Assembly (NCBI GenBank): GCA_035513275.1
Contig: DATKCJ010000250.1
Location: forward strand, 1 to 47,797
Direction: 5' to 3'
Source of the DNA: DATKCJ01 sp035513275
Lineage (GTDB): Bacteria > Verrucomicrobiota > Verrucomicrobiia > Opitutales > Opitutaceae
DNA: 47,797 bases
The notes beneath the pieces are model-generated. The model searched no databases, was not told where the DNA came from, and was given only the letters and a program-made list of their open reading frames with translations. Positions 25,000 to 33,615 of the stretch are shown here, piece after piece; within the stretch, counting starts at the first letter, position 1, and every line of letters starts with the position of its first letter. The translations under genes were made by a program, and so were the position numbers.

Positions 25000-27189
25000 A
25001 TGAACCCGAACCCCTCACTCAGTTCAACTTTTCCGGCGACGGATGCGACATGTGTCGCAGCGCGCCTGACTGCAGCAACCGCGGTCGCGCTGCTTGGAGT
25101 TCACCTGCTCCTCACTCCCGCTCGCGCCCAGGAGGCGGCTTACGACGACGAGGACGCCGAAGTGATGACGCGCGGTCCGGTGCATGAAGCATTCGCGACA
25201 GTCGTTGACTATAATCCGGGTCGCGGGCTCGTGACGCAAACGCAGCCGCCGGATCCCATCGACGAGTTGCCCCCTGAGGAGCGGCCCGAAGGCGATGATG
25301 TCGCTTGGATTCCCGGCTACTGGGCGTGGGACGACGACCAGTCCGACTACATCTGGGTGAGCGGCACGTGGCGCGTGCCGCCTCCTGGGCGCGAGTGGGT
25401 TCCGGGTTATTGGTCTGATTCCGACGGAGAGTTCATCTGGATCTCCGGATACTGGGCCGAGATCGAGACGAGAGAGACCACCTATCTGCCGCCGCCGCCC
25501 CAGTCACTCGAGTCGGGGCCGAATGTCGATGCTCCGTCGAATGACTATGGATGGACGCCGGGGACATGGATCTGGCATGACGCCCGCTATGCGTGGCGAC
25601 CGGGTTATTGGGAACGCGGCCGGGGTGACTGGATTTGGATTCCTTCCTATTATGTGTGGACGCCGCACGGCTACATCTTCGTCGAGGGCTACTGGGACTA
25701 CGTGATCGCGCGGCGCGGCGTAGTCTATGCGCCGGTGCATTTCAGCTCACGCGTCTATGCACGCCGCGGCTACCACTACTCGCCGAGGATCGTCTTCAAT
25801 CTTGGTCTCTTCAGCGACCACTTGTTCGTGAGGCCGCGCTGGAGCCACTACTACTTCGGAGATTACTACGCGCCGCGTTATGAGAGTGCGGGTTTCTACT
25901 TCTCGTTCTCCTACTACAACAGCCGGCGCGGCTATGATCCGTTCTATTCGCATTGGCGCTGGGAAAATCGCCGTGATCGCGACTGGGAGAGGCGCTACCA
26001 GGCCTCCTATCGTTACCGCCGCGACAACGAAGTGGCGCGGCCGCCGGGAACATGGTCGGCGCAGGTTGCGATGGCTTCATCGGGAACCACCAGCACGCAG
26101 ACCCGTATCATCGTCGCGGGCACGACCTCGCAGGTGACATCGACGAGAGATTACCCGGTCAAGTTCAGGAGGGTTGAAGAAAACGAGCGGCGCACGCTCT
26201 CGACCCGCGGTCAGGATGTCCGCGTGGCCCGCGATCAGCGACGCACGACCGAGAGCCGTTTCGCAAGCACGGCAGGCGGGCGATCCGCTGAGATCTCCGA
26301 GCCCAGAAGGATCGAGCGCCCGAGGTCGCCGATCGCGTCGAGACCACAACGGGAACTGCCGAGAGATCTCACGCCGCCCAAGGCGCCGAGATCTCCGAGA
26401 GTCGATCTCAATGCGGCGGCGAGAACCACCGGCCGGCCCGATCGCGCGGAGCGGCCGCGGACAGAGGGAGCGTCGCAAGGGCGGCAAGGACCAACCGGGG
26501 AACGTCAGGGACGCGCCGAGGACAACGCCGCGCGCGCACGAACGGACGCGCAAGCGATCCCCAGGAGTGAAGCAGAGACACGCGCGCGCAATGAAACCGA
26601 AGCGCAATCCAACCGTGAAGCCAGGCAGCGCGAGCAGCCTGCGAAAGCAAACGAACAGAACGAGGCGAGGCAGAGGGCCGCGGCGCAACGGAACAATGAC
26701 CACCCGTCTCAGGAGCGGCGCGCCAAGGAAGAGACGGAGCCGCGTGCCGAGAGAGACGGTCAGGCTCAGATACAAAACGAATCTGAAACACGAGCGCGCA
26801 ACGAGGCCCAGGCGCAGGCCAATAGAGAAGCAGGCCAGCGCGAACAAACCGCAAAGGCGAAGGCGCAATCCGACGCAAATGCTCAGGCCGATGCGCAAGC
26901 GCAGGCGAAAAGGAACGCTGACGCGCGTCAACAGCGCGAGCAAGTTGCGAAGGCACGGGCTCAGGAAGAGGCACAAGGGCGAGCCCGAGCCGACTCCCAG
27001 GCGCGCGAGCGGCAGGAAGCCGTGCAACGCACAGGCGAAGCGCAAACATCGGAGCGGCGCGAAACTGCGCAGCAACCCAACGACGAGAGAGCGCAGCGAT
27101 CAAAGCAACCTCCGCCGAAGCCGCAGAAGCGTCTACCGGAAGAGGAAGAAGAATCTACAAAGGGCGGGAAGGGAAAAGGCCGGCCTTGA
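25000..27189 (+). CDS. Secreted YXWGXW-repeat-like protein with a long charged tail
   Basis: A 729-residue protein. A signal peptide of about 43 residues ends in PARAQE. Residues about 100-235 hold at least six Trp/Tyr-rich units of the form W-x-P-G-Y/T-W (WIPGYWAWDD, WVPGYWSDSD, WISGYWAE, WTPGTWIWHD, WRPGYWERG, FVEGYWDY). A Tyr/Arg-rich segment follows to about 340. From about 450 to the end the protein is Ala/Arg/Gln/Glu-rich with almost no hydrophobic residues, and probably forms coiled coil or disorder. Such proteins are common in Planctomycetes and Verrucomicrobia and their function is unknown. A cell-envelope or surface structural role is inferred only. The tail is strongly basic and acidic and could bind polyanions. 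Confidence 0.82.
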   Translation: MNPNPSLSSTFPATDATCVAARLTAATAVALLGVHLLLTPARAQEAAYDDEDAEVMTRGPVHEAFATVVDYNPGRGLVTQTQPPDPIDELPPEERPEGDDVAWIPGYWAWDDDQSDYIWVSGTWRVPPPGREWVPGYWSDSDGEFIWISGYWAEIETRETTYLPPPPQSLESGPNVDAPSNDYGWTPGTWIWHDARYAWRPGYWERGRGDWIWIPSYYVWTPHGYIFVEGYWDYVIARRGVVYAPVHFSSRVYARRGYHYSPRIVFNLGLFSDHLFVRPRWSHYYFGDYYAPRYESAGFYFSFSYYNSRRGYDPFYSHWRWENRRDRDWERRYQASYRYRRDNEVARPPGTWSAQVAMASSGTTSTQTRIIVAGTTSQVTSTRDYPVKFRRVEENERRTLSTRGQDVRVARDQRRTTESRFASTAGGRSAEISEPRRIERPRSPIASRPQRELPRDLTPPKAPRSPRVDLNAAARTTGRPDRAERPRTEGASQGRQGPTGERQGRAEDNAARARTDAQAIPRSEAETRARNETEAQSNREARQREQPAKANEQNEARQRAAAQRNNDHPSQERRAKEETEPRAERDGQAQIQNESETRARNEAQAQANREAGQREQTAKAKAQSDANAQADAQAQAKRNADARQQREQVAKARAQEEAQGRARADSQARERQEAVQRTGEAQTSERRETAQQPNDERAQRSKQPPPKPQKRLPEEEEESTKGGKGKGRP

Positions 27190-27513
27190 TTCCACGCAAT
27201 TGTCACACGACATGTTGAGTGACTGCACCCGATTCAGCGGGCGCTTGTGGGGAAAATCCGGCGACTGAATTTCGGGCGGCACGCAGCAATTTGCGCACCG
27301 TCGAAATCATCAGGTGGCGTCGATAATTGTGCCCCTGATTTCGATCGAGTGGGGAACTTCGCTTGGCACGCATTGTCTCGCTCTCCGACGAATTATTTTC
27401 GATCGGACTATCTCGGTTGCAGCTTTGAGTATCATTCACGCCCGCTGGCGGGCGATCGGTCAGCACAAATGGCAGTCCCGAGCTACTCGACACAACCCGC
27501 AGAGATCTTCCCG
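27190..27513. other. Intergenic region upstream of the LuxR-type regulator
   Basis: These 324 bases have lower G+C than their neighbours, as expected for a regulatory region. TCGAAATCA (27301-27309) and TGATTTCGA (27336-27344) are a perfect inverted pair about 26 bases apart and may be a protein-binding site. An open frame continues upstream of the regulator start through part of this region, but its translation has no recognisable domain. I see no clear promoter consensus. Confidence 0.45.
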
Positions 27514-28284
27514 ATGAGCGCACTACAACTGATTGAGGCCGCACCAGAGAGCCGCTTTGGAATGGGTTCGCGACCAGTATACAACCGACAGGCATACAAC
27601 GGACAGGACGACGAGTCCTCCGGCCTGATCCGCGTCTTCATTGCGGAAGACCAGCCGTTGATCCGCAAGGGCCTCGAGACATTGATCAACGAGCAGCGCG
27701 ACATGGAAGTTGTCGGCCAGGCCTGGGAGAGGAACCAGGCGCTACGGGCGATCAAGCGCCTGAAGCCGGACATTGTTGTCATGGAGCTATACCTCTGTGA
27801 CGACGAGACGATTGGCATGATACGGCAACTGAACGCCCTGAACCGCAGTATCCAGATTGTCGTCCTCTCAAGGCATGACGAGCTCGTGTATGCCGTCCCG
27901 GCGTTCAAGGTCGGCGCGAAGGCGTTTGTGATGAAGCAGGAGGAAACGGAGGCGGTGGTCGACGCGATCCGAAAGGTTCACCGTGGCAAGATCCGCTTCA
28001 GTTGGAACGTAAGCGCGCAAATGCTCAACCGGATGTCAGGACTGCGTTCAGAGGGAAGAGGCGTGAAAACTGTCTCACTGAGTCCACGCGAAGTAGAGGT
28101 GGTCGCGTTGATCGCCGCGGGGCTGACATCGCGCGAGATCGCCAACCGGCTCGAGGTGAGCATCAAGACGATCGAGGCGCACCGAGCCCACATCAAGCAG
28201 AAGGCGAACCTCGAGAGCAGCACCGCGCTCGTTCGTTACTCGATGGCGGTCGCAAACGAGATTTCGCCACTTCCAGCGGCTTGA
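27514..28284 (+). CDS. NarL/LuxR-type response regulator with Glu at the phospho-acceptor site
   Basis: A 256-residue protein. The receiver domain (about 38-155) keeps the acidic pocket (AEDQP, E45-D46), the switch Ser (VVLSRH) and Lys (FVMKQE). The phospho-acceptor position is E91 (VVMELYLC) where active receivers have Asp. Glu often mimics phospho-Asp, so it may act without phosphorylation. The output domain is a LuxR helix-turn-helix (LSPREVEVVALIAAGLTSREIANRLEVSIKTIEAHRAHI). I chose ATG 27514; ATG 27469 or earlier in-frame starts would add an N-terminal tail. No kinase gene is adjacent. Confidence 0.88.
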   Translation: MSALQLIEAAPESRFGMGSRPVYNRQAYNGQDDESSGLIRVFIAEDQPLIRKGLETLINEQRDMEVVGQAWERNQALRAIKRLKPDIVVMELYLCDDETIGMIRQLNALNRSIQIVVLSRHDELVYAVPAFKVGAKAFVMKQEETEAVVDAIRKVHRGKIRFSWNVSAQMLNRMSGLRSEGRGVKTVSLSPREVEVVALIAAGLTSREIANRLEVSIKTIEAHRAHIKQKANLESSTALVRYSMAVANEISPLPAA

Positions 28285-28367
28285 CGGGAGTTGCCGCGCT
28301 CGCGCGATCGGTGTCGGGTACTATCGCGCTCGCGCGGGAGCCGGACTGCGTCCACAGCGGGTTCGCA

Positions 28368-29753
28368 CTAGAAAGCCGCGGTGCCCGGCGTGCGCGCGAA
28401 CGGAATCACGTCGCGAATGTTCGCGACGCCGGTGACGAACATCAGCATTCGCTCGAAGCCCAAGCCGAATCCGGAGTGCGGAACGGTGCCGTAGCGGCGC
28501 AGATCGAGATACCACCAGTATTCCTTCTCACCGAGGCCGTGGCGCCGCATGTTGTCGAGGAGCACCTCGAGCCGTTCCTCGCGCTGGCTGCCGCCGACGA
28601 TCTCGCCGATGCCGGGCACGAGCACATCCATCGCAGCGACGGTCTGCCTGTCGTCGTTGAGCCGCATGTAGAACGGCTTTATCTCCTTCGGGTAGTTGTA
28701 GAGCGTGACCGGGCACTTGAAGTGCTCCTCGGAGAGGAAGCGCTCGTGCTCGGACTGGAGGTTGAGTCCATAGGCGACGGGATGTTCGAATGTCTTTCCG
28801 CTTCCCTCGAGGATCGCGATCGCCTCGGTGTAGGCGCATCGCTGGAACGGCCGGTCGAGCACGAAGTCGAGGCGCGCGATCAGCTCCTTGTCGACAAACT
28901 TGCCGAAGAGCTCGAGGTCGGCTGCGCAGTGCGCGCGGATGTCGCGGATGAGGTGCTTCACGAACTCCTCGGCGAGATCTATGTTTCCCGTGAGATCGCA
29001 GAACGCCATCTCCGGCTCGATCATCCAGAACTCGCTCGCGTGGCGCGAGGTGTTGGAGTTCTCGGCGCGGAATGTTGGGCCGAAAGTGTAGACGTTCGAC
29101 AGCGCGCACGCGAAGACCTCGGCCTCGAGCTGGCCGCTGACGGTGAGGTAGGTCTGCCGCGCGAAGAAGTCCTGCGCGAAGTCGACCGAGCCATCCTCGC
29201 GAAGCGGCGGCTTCTTCGCGTCGAGTGTCGTCACACGGAACAGCTCGCCCGCGCCCTCGCAGTCGCTCGCTGTGACGATCGGCGTGTGCACGTAAACAAA
29301 ACTCTTCTCCTGAAAGAACTGGTGGATCGCGTAGGCGAGCCGGCTGCGCACGCGGAAGACGGCACCGAAAAGATTCGAGCGCGGGCGCAGGTGCGCGATC
29401 TCGCGGAGAAACTCCATCGTGTGCCCTTTCTTCTGGAGCGGAAACGTATCGTCGGCCGTGCCGATGACCTTGAAGCCGTCTGCCACGACCTCCCATTTCT
29501 GCCCGCCGCCCTTCGAGGGAACGAGCTTGCCGCGGACCTCGATCGAAGCGCCGGTGGTGACACTGTTGATGTTCGCGTAATCGGCGAGTCCGGCGTCGGC
29601 AATCACCTGGATGTTCTTCAAGCAGGAGCCGTCATTGAGCTCGATGAACGAGAAGGTCTTCGCGTCGCGTCGGGTTCTAACCCAGCCCTGGAGGAGAATC
29701 GCATCGGCGGGGGCTTCGCTTGTGAGGGCGTCTTTGACGAGGGTCCGTTTCAT
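28368..29753 (-). CDS. asnS: Asparaginyl-tRNA synthetase
   Basis: The 461-residue class IIb synthetase charges tRNA-Asn. An OB-fold anticodon-binding domain is at the N-terminus (VRTRRDAKTFSFIELNDGS). The catalytic core follows with motif 2 (TFRAENSNTSRHASEFWMIEPE) and motif 3 (GFGLGFERMLMFVTGVANIRDVIPFARTPG). Length is normal. It is a core gene, so this segment is probably chromosomal. A repeat-rich gap of 338 bases lies upstream. Confidence 0.97.
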   Translation of the reverse strand: MKRTLVKDALTSEAPADAILLQGWVRTRRDAKTFSFIELNDGSCLKNIQVIADAGLADYANINSVTTGASIEVRGKLVPSKGGGQKWEVVADGFKVIGTADDTFPLQKKGHTMEFLREIAHLRPRSNLFGAVFRVRSRLAYAIHQFFQEKSFVYVHTPIVTASDCEGAGELFRVTTLDAKKPPLREDGSVDFAQDFFARQTYLTVSGQLEAEVFACALSNVYTFGPTFRAENSNTSRHASEFWMIEPEMAFCDLTGNIDLAEEFVKHLIRDIRAHCAADLELFGKFVDKELIARLDFVLDRPFQRCAYTEAIAILEGSGKTFEHPVAYGLNLQSEHERFLSEEHFKCPVTLYNYPKEIKPFYMRLNDDRQTVAAMDVLVPGIGEIVGGSQREERLEVLLDNMRRHGLGEKEYWWYLDLRRYGTVPHSGFGLGFERMLMFVTGVANIRDVIPFARTPGTAAF

Positions 29754-29821
29754 CGTATGTAAGGGAGACGATTAAGGGGCGGGAGCCGCCGGAGGCAAAT
29801 CCGGAAGGGAACGGATGCGAT

Positions 29822-29850
29822 TTCGGATTGCGGATTGCGGAATGCGGACT
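29822..29850. repeat. Short GGATTGC 7-base array
   Basis: Two GGATTGC units in direct succession are followed by variants GGAATGC and GGACTCC. The same units recur at 33347, 40856, 43003 and 43086. Confidence 0.75.
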
Positions 29851-29887
29851 CCAGCAGTGAAGGGATTCTCAAGGGCCGCGGCAGCGT

Positions 29888-29975
29888 CTTGGGGTGCGAC
29901 ACTCCTGTGTCGCTTTTCTTCAGAATGTCCGCCCGGCGGCGTGTCGAAAGCGCCGCGGGAGCGGCGCACTCCAAG
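29888..29975. repeat. Two-hairpin element of a second family (CTTGG...CCAAG ends)
   Basis: The outer ends CTTGGGGTGCG and CGCACTCCAAG are inverted copies. They enclose one hairpin GCGACAC/GTGTCGC and a second GCGCCGC/GCGGCGC. The plan matches the GTAGC elements but the sequence differs. Confidence 0.65.
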
Positions 29976-30091
29976 GCGCCTACGGCGCGCGGAAACCTGT
30001 AGATTGCGCGCTTGCCACGCAACTCCCGGAACAGTGGCGCGGTTCTGCTGGCCGGCAGAACGCCACCTACATCTCCAGAATCCGTTTTCTC

Positions 30092-31981
30092 TCATCCCTG
30101 TCCGCCCGCTTCATCTTCTTTCTTCGCCTCGCGGGTGGCGTCGACAAAGATGCGGATGTCGGCGCTGCGGCCACCGAGGAGTTCCTTGGCCCGCTTGAGC
30201 GCGTTGCGCGTGGAGATGGTCGGGTTGCCCGGCACCTCGGGGAAGAAGTTCTCGCGGCCGAGCTCGAACAGGAGCCCGGAGTTTCGGAAAACGCGGAAGA
30301 CTTCGGGCTTGGCGCCGGAGACAAGGAGGTGGCGTCCACGCGCACGCAGCACGCGCAGAAGCTCGCCGATTGCGAGCACGCAGGTGGCGTCGAGGTGGCG
30401 CGCGTTCTTAAGCCGCAGGACGATGATCTTGAGATTGGGGTCGTTGATCACCTGGCGCGTTTGCTCCACGAATATCTCGGTGGAGCCGAAGAAGAGGTCG
30501 CCCTCGGCGTGGAGGATCGAGATACCAGGCGTGTCGCTCCTGCCGAGGAGGTTCACGTTCGCGAGGCGGCCCTCGGCGTTGAAGCCGACTTCCCGAAGGT
30601 CCGGGATGCCGGCCTTGCGCAGGAAAAGCAGGATCGAAGTGAATGCGCCCATGTAGATCGCCGTGCTCAGGTTGAAGAGCAGCGCAGAGCCGCATGTGAC
30701 TATGAACACGATCGCGTCGGAGCGCGTCGTCTTGAACGCCACCTTGATCGCGTGCAGGTCGAACAACGAGACGGCGATGCAGATGACGAGCACGGCGAGC
30801 GCGGCTTTCGGGATGTAGCCGATCAGAAGGCCGACCGTGAGCATCAGCACGAGCACGTAGGCGCCGCTGAAAATGCTCGCCGCGGGCGAGCGAGCGCCGC
30901 TCTCCGCATTGAGGACAGAACGGGTGAGCGATCCGGAGGCGTTCATCCCGCCGAACACTGCGGATCCGATGTTGGCGAGGCCTAGGCTATACATCTCCTG
31001 GTTTACGTTGATCCGCTCGCCCGAGCGCGCAGCGAGCGATTTCCCGATCGACGCTCCCTCGAGGATCGAGAGAAACGCGACGGCGATCGCCGGGCCGGCC
31101 ATCTGGCCGATCAGGTCGAAATCGATGATCACGGTGGCGAGCCCGAACTCCTCGAGCGAGAAACCGGGAAGGTAGAGAAAATGCCAGCCAAGCCAGTGCT
31201 TCAGCCCGAAGGCGAGGCCCGCGGCCAGCGCGAGCGCGACAGCGATGTTGGGCAATCGCGGCGCGAACCGCTTTAGTCCGAGGAAAACCACGAGCGTCGA
31301 CACGCTCATCACCAGCTCTGGAATCCGCGTGCGGGGGATCTTCTCGATCGTCTCGAACATGATCGCGAAATACGTCGAGCTCGCCGAGAGCCGGAATCCG
31401 AGGAGGTTCTGGACCTGGTTTGCGATGATCAGGATCGCGGCGGCGCACACGTAGCCGATGAGCACCGTGCGCGATACGTAGTTCACGAAGAGCGAGAGGT
31501 TGGCCACCGCGCCGAGCACGAGGAAAAGGCCCACGAGGCACAGGAACAGCGGCAGCGCGATGATACGCTCCCGGTCCGTCAAGCCCATCGACATGAACGC
31601 GCTGAAGATCAGAATCGCCGTGCCGTTCGTCGGGCCGACGATGATGAATCGCGATCGCGTGAACAGCGGGGCAATCATCGCGGCGAAGCCCGAACTCAGG
31701 AGGCCGCACTGCGCCGGCAGCCCGGCGATCAGCGAGTAGGCGATGCTCTGCGGAAACGCCAACAGCGCGGTGTTGAGGCCGGCGCGGGCGTCGCCTTGTG
31801 CGTCGCGCCGCGTGTAGCCCCGAAACATCGTGCGGAAGGGCGCCCATTCGATCTGGACGTTTCTAGCCGAACTGCGGGCGACCTTGTGCCCGTAGCGCCA
31901 CCACTTGTCGCGGCGGACCTTGCTGAAAAGTGCCTTCAACACGCGGCCCCGACTCTCCGGGGAGGAGGCGGCGAAATCCAC
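30092..31981 (-). CDS. SulP-family anion transporter with STAS domain
   Basis: A protein of about 629 residues. The membrane part (about 65-460) has the SulP signature near helix 1 (LNTALLAFPQSIAYSLIAGLP), helix-rich segments, and the late conserved NASGSLTRSVLNAESGARSP. A C-terminal STAS domain (about 490-590: ISILHAEGDLFFGS, LRLKNARHLDATCVLAIGELL) probably regulates transport. SulP proteins carry sulfate, bicarbonate or other anions; the substrate cannot be told from the sequence. The start is a GTG at 31981, and a start a little further in is possible. It is divergent from the OsmC gene. Confidence 0.92.
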   Translation of the reverse strand: MDFAASSPESRGRVLKALFSKVRRDKWWRYGHKVARSSARNVQIEWAPFRTMFRGYTRRDAQGDARAGLNTALLAFPQSIAYSLIAGLPAQCGLLSSGFAAMIAPLFTRSRFIIVGPTNGTAILIFSAFMSMGLTDRERIIALPLFLCLVGLFLVLGAVANLSLFVNYVSRTVLIGYVCAAAILIIANQVQNLLGFRLSASSTYFAIMFETIEKIPRTRIPELVMSVSTLVVFLGLKRFAPRLPNIAVALALAAGLAFGLKHWLGWHFLYLPGFSLEEFGLATVIIDFDLIGQMAGPAIAVAFLSILEGASIGKSLAARSGERINVNQEMYSLGLANIGSAVFGGMNASGSLTRSVLNAESGARSPAASIFSGAYVLVLMLTVGLLIGYIPKAALAVLVICIAVSLFDLHAIKVAFKTTRSDAIVFIVTCGSALLFNLSTAIYMGAFTSILLFLRKAGIPDLREVGFNAEGRLANVNLLGRSDTPGISILHAEGDLFFGSTEIFVEQTRQVINDPNLKIIVLRLKNARHLDATCVLAIGELLRVLRARGRHLLVSGAKPEVFRVFRNSGLLFELGRENFFPEVPGNPTISTRNALKRAKELLGGRSADIRIFVDATREAKKEDEAGGQG

Positions 31982-32067
31982 ACTTTTGATTGGTGAAATA
32001 CGTGCGCGCGCTCAGCGCGACTTGTTCGGCGTTGCCAACGACGGGCACCTCCCGATGCTATCGCGCC

Positions 32068-32478
32068 ATGGTCAAAATGACTGCCGAATACACCGGCGGA
32101 CTGCACTGCATCGCGGTGCACGGGCCCTCGGGCAACCGGATCGAGACCGACGCCCCCGTCGACAACCAGGGCCGCGGCGAGGCTTTTTCGCCCACCGACC
32201 TCTCGGGTGCATCGCTTCTCACATGCATGATGACGACGATGGAGCTCGCCGCCCGGCGCCACGGAATCGATCTCACGGGAATGCGCGGCGAGGTGACCAA
32301 GGAAATGTCCGCCACGCCGCCGCGCCGGATCGTGCGGCTCGCCGTGCAAATCTGGATTCCGCTTCCGCGCTCGGTCGATCCGCAGGGAATCGTCGAGGCT
32401 GCCGGGCTCGGCTGCCCGATGCACCTGAGCCTGCACCCCGAAATGGACCGCCCCGTCGCTTTTCACTGGAAGGAGTAA
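32068..32478 (+). CDS. OsmC family protein
   Basis: A 136-residue peroxidase-like protein with the two OsmC cysteines, C53 (SLLTCMMTTM) and C116 (AAGLGCPMHLSL). In this family they reduce organic hydroperoxides. ATG 32068 gives the usual N-terminus; an upstream in-frame start at 31990 would add 26 unlikely residues. The ExbD-like gene begins three bases after the stop codon, so these unlike genes share a transcript. Confidence 0.9.
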   Translation: MVKMTAEYTGGLHCIAVHGPSGNRIETDAPVDNQGRGEAFSPTDLSGASLLTCMMTTMELAARRHGIDLTGMRGEVTKEMSATPPRRIVRLAVQIWIPLPRSVDPQGIVEAAGLGCPMHLSLHPEMDRPVAFHWKE

Positions 32479-32481
32479 CCC

Positions 32482-32892
32482 ATGCGACTCAAGCGCAAGG
32501 AGCAGCCGACGGAGGACTTCGCCATGACGCCGATGATCGACATGGTTTTCCTCCTGCTCGTCTTCTTCATGTGCGTGAGTTCTCTGGCGCAGGCCGACAA
32601 GAAATTGAAACTCGACCTGCCCGAGTCCGCCGAGTCGAAGGTGCCCGAGGATCTCACGGGCCGCGGCGTCGTATCGGTCGATGCCAACGGCCGCGTCTAT
32701 CTCGGTGCGACGCCCGTCGAACTCGAGGGGCTCACCGACGCGGTCCGCGTCGAACTCGCACGCCGGCCCGGGTTGCGTGTGCTTGTGCGTGCCGAGCGCT
32801 CGGTCGCGTTTCGCGATATCAAGCGCGTCCTCAAGGCGTGCGCCGAGGCCGGTGCGGGCGAAGTCATCTACGCGACGTTTCAAGCCGACTGA
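32482..32892 (+). CDS. ExbD/TolR-family protein 1
   Basis: A 136-residue inner-membrane protein with one N-terminal helix (MIDMVFLLLVFFMCVSSL) and a periplasmic domain. D20, just inside the helix, is the proton-conducting Asp of this family. ExbD works with an ExbB/TolQ channel to use proton motive force on TonB- or Tol-like systems. No ExbB, TolQ or TonB gene is present in the window. A second ExbD gene follows after two bases. Confidence 0.92.
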   Translation: MRLKRKEQPTEDFAMTPMIDMVFLLLVFFMCVSSLAQADKKLKLDLPESAESKVPEDLTGRGVVSVDANGRVYLGATPVELEGLTDAVRVELARRPGLRVLVRAERSVAFRDIKRVLKACAEAGAGEVIYATFQAD

Positions 32893-32894
32893 CC

Positions 32895-33344
32895 ATGGCC
32901 GTGCGACTCAAGCCCCGGCAAGAGGAGAAGCCGCAGATGCAGATCGCCCCGATGATCGACTGCGTGTTCCTGCTGCTCATCTATTTCATGGTCTCCTCGA
33001 CGCTCGACAAGCAGGAGGCCGACCTCTCCTTTCAACTTCCCGGAGTTGTCGAGCAGACCGAGTCGCTCGACATGCCCGACGAGCAGATCATCGAGATACG
33101 GGCCGACGGGCAGGTCATCGTGAACGAGTTTCCCTACGACACGCCGGGCGCGCGGCGCTTCTCGGAACTCGCGAACATGCTCAAACGCTTCAAGCAGGCC
33201 AGCGAGTCGAACAAGGTCGAGGCCGTCGTGACGATCGCGCCCGACGAGGCGGTGCAGCACCAGACGATCGTGCGCGTGATGGACGCGGTCGGCGCAGCCG
33301 GGATCAAGGCGGTGAATTTCTCACTAGGCGAGGACGAGGGGTGA
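32895..33344 (+). CDS. ExbD/TolR-family protein 2
   Basis: A 149-residue paralogue of the preceding gene with the same layout: a basic N-terminus (MAVRLKPRQEEKPQMQ), a helix with the key D22 (APMIDCVFLLLIYFMVSS), and a periplasmic domain ending FSLGEDEG. Two ExbD copies side by side are common in Verrucomicrobia and Planctomycetes, usually with ExbB upstream. Here OsmC occupies that place. The frame is open far upstream in the OsmC and ExbD1 region, but ATG 32895 fits the family. Confidence 0.92.
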   Translation: MAVRLKPRQEEKPQMQIAPMIDCVFLLLIYFMVSSTLDKQEADLSFQLPGVVEQTESLDMPDEQIIEIRADGQVIVNEFPYDTPGARRFSELANMLKRFKQASESNKVEAVVTIAPDEAVQHQTIVRVMDAVGAAGIKAVNFSLGEDEG

Positions 33345-33346
33345 CC

Positions 33347-33388
33347 GGAGTGCGGAGTGCGGATTGCGGATTGCGGAATGGGATTGCG
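33347..33388. repeat. GGAGTGC/GGATTGC 7-base array
   Basis: Successive seven-base units GGAGTGC, GGAGTGC, GGATTGC, GGATTGC, GGAATGG, GATTGC follow directly on the stop codon of the second ExbD gene. Confidence 0.85.
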
Positions 33389-33392
33389 AGGT

Positions 33393-33491
33393 GTAGCCCT
33401 GCCCGGAAGGGCAGGGTCGGCTGGGAAGTCGGTCCGACATGGACGGGGGTCGGTCACACATGTTCGTCCCTGCGCTCCCGCGCAGGGCTAC
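33393..33491. repeat. GTAGC-bounded element, copy 5
   Basis: It starts GTAGCCCTGCCC with a hairpin CCCTGCCC/GGGCAGGG, and ends with CCCTGCGC/GCGCAGGG and GCTAC. The last hairpin is nearly the same as the first hairpin of the copy inside hypC. Confidence 0.8.
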
Positions 33492-33615
33492 ACGGATCGA
33501 GTGTGGCCCGCTCCGTGAGGAGCGGGATCCGAGGGGCGAACGATTGATGCAGAGTCCCTGCGCTCACGCGCAGGGCTACACGGATCGAGTGTGGCCGCTC
33601 CGAGAGGAGCGGGAT
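33467..33615. repeat. Direct repeat of a 61-63-base unit
   Basis: Two units, 33467-33529 and 33555-33615, share CCCTGCGCTC, CGCGCAGGGCTACACGGATC and GAGTGTGGCC, then GCTCCG and GAGGAGCGGGATC, with only a few differences. Each holds two hairpins. The second copy ends about 50 bases before the argH start codon. Confidence 0.8.

Larger units (their letters stand above)
29754..30091. other. Repeat-filled gap between SulP and asnS
   Basis: The 338 bases hold a short GGATTGC-type array (about 29822-29850), a two-hairpin element (29888-29975) and further G+C-rich stems (CGCCTACGGCGCG). No credible gene is present. The asnS promoter must lie here, probably in the 60 bases before 29753, but no consensus is clear. 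Confidence 0.55.

Noticed and set aside
28002..29762. A 586-codon open frame on the plus strand
   Set aside because: It is antisense to asnS and has the Arg/Glu/Val-rich composition of a shadow frame.
33393..33615. CRISPR array
   Set aside because: There are only two long units with internal hairpins, no regular spacers and no cas genes.
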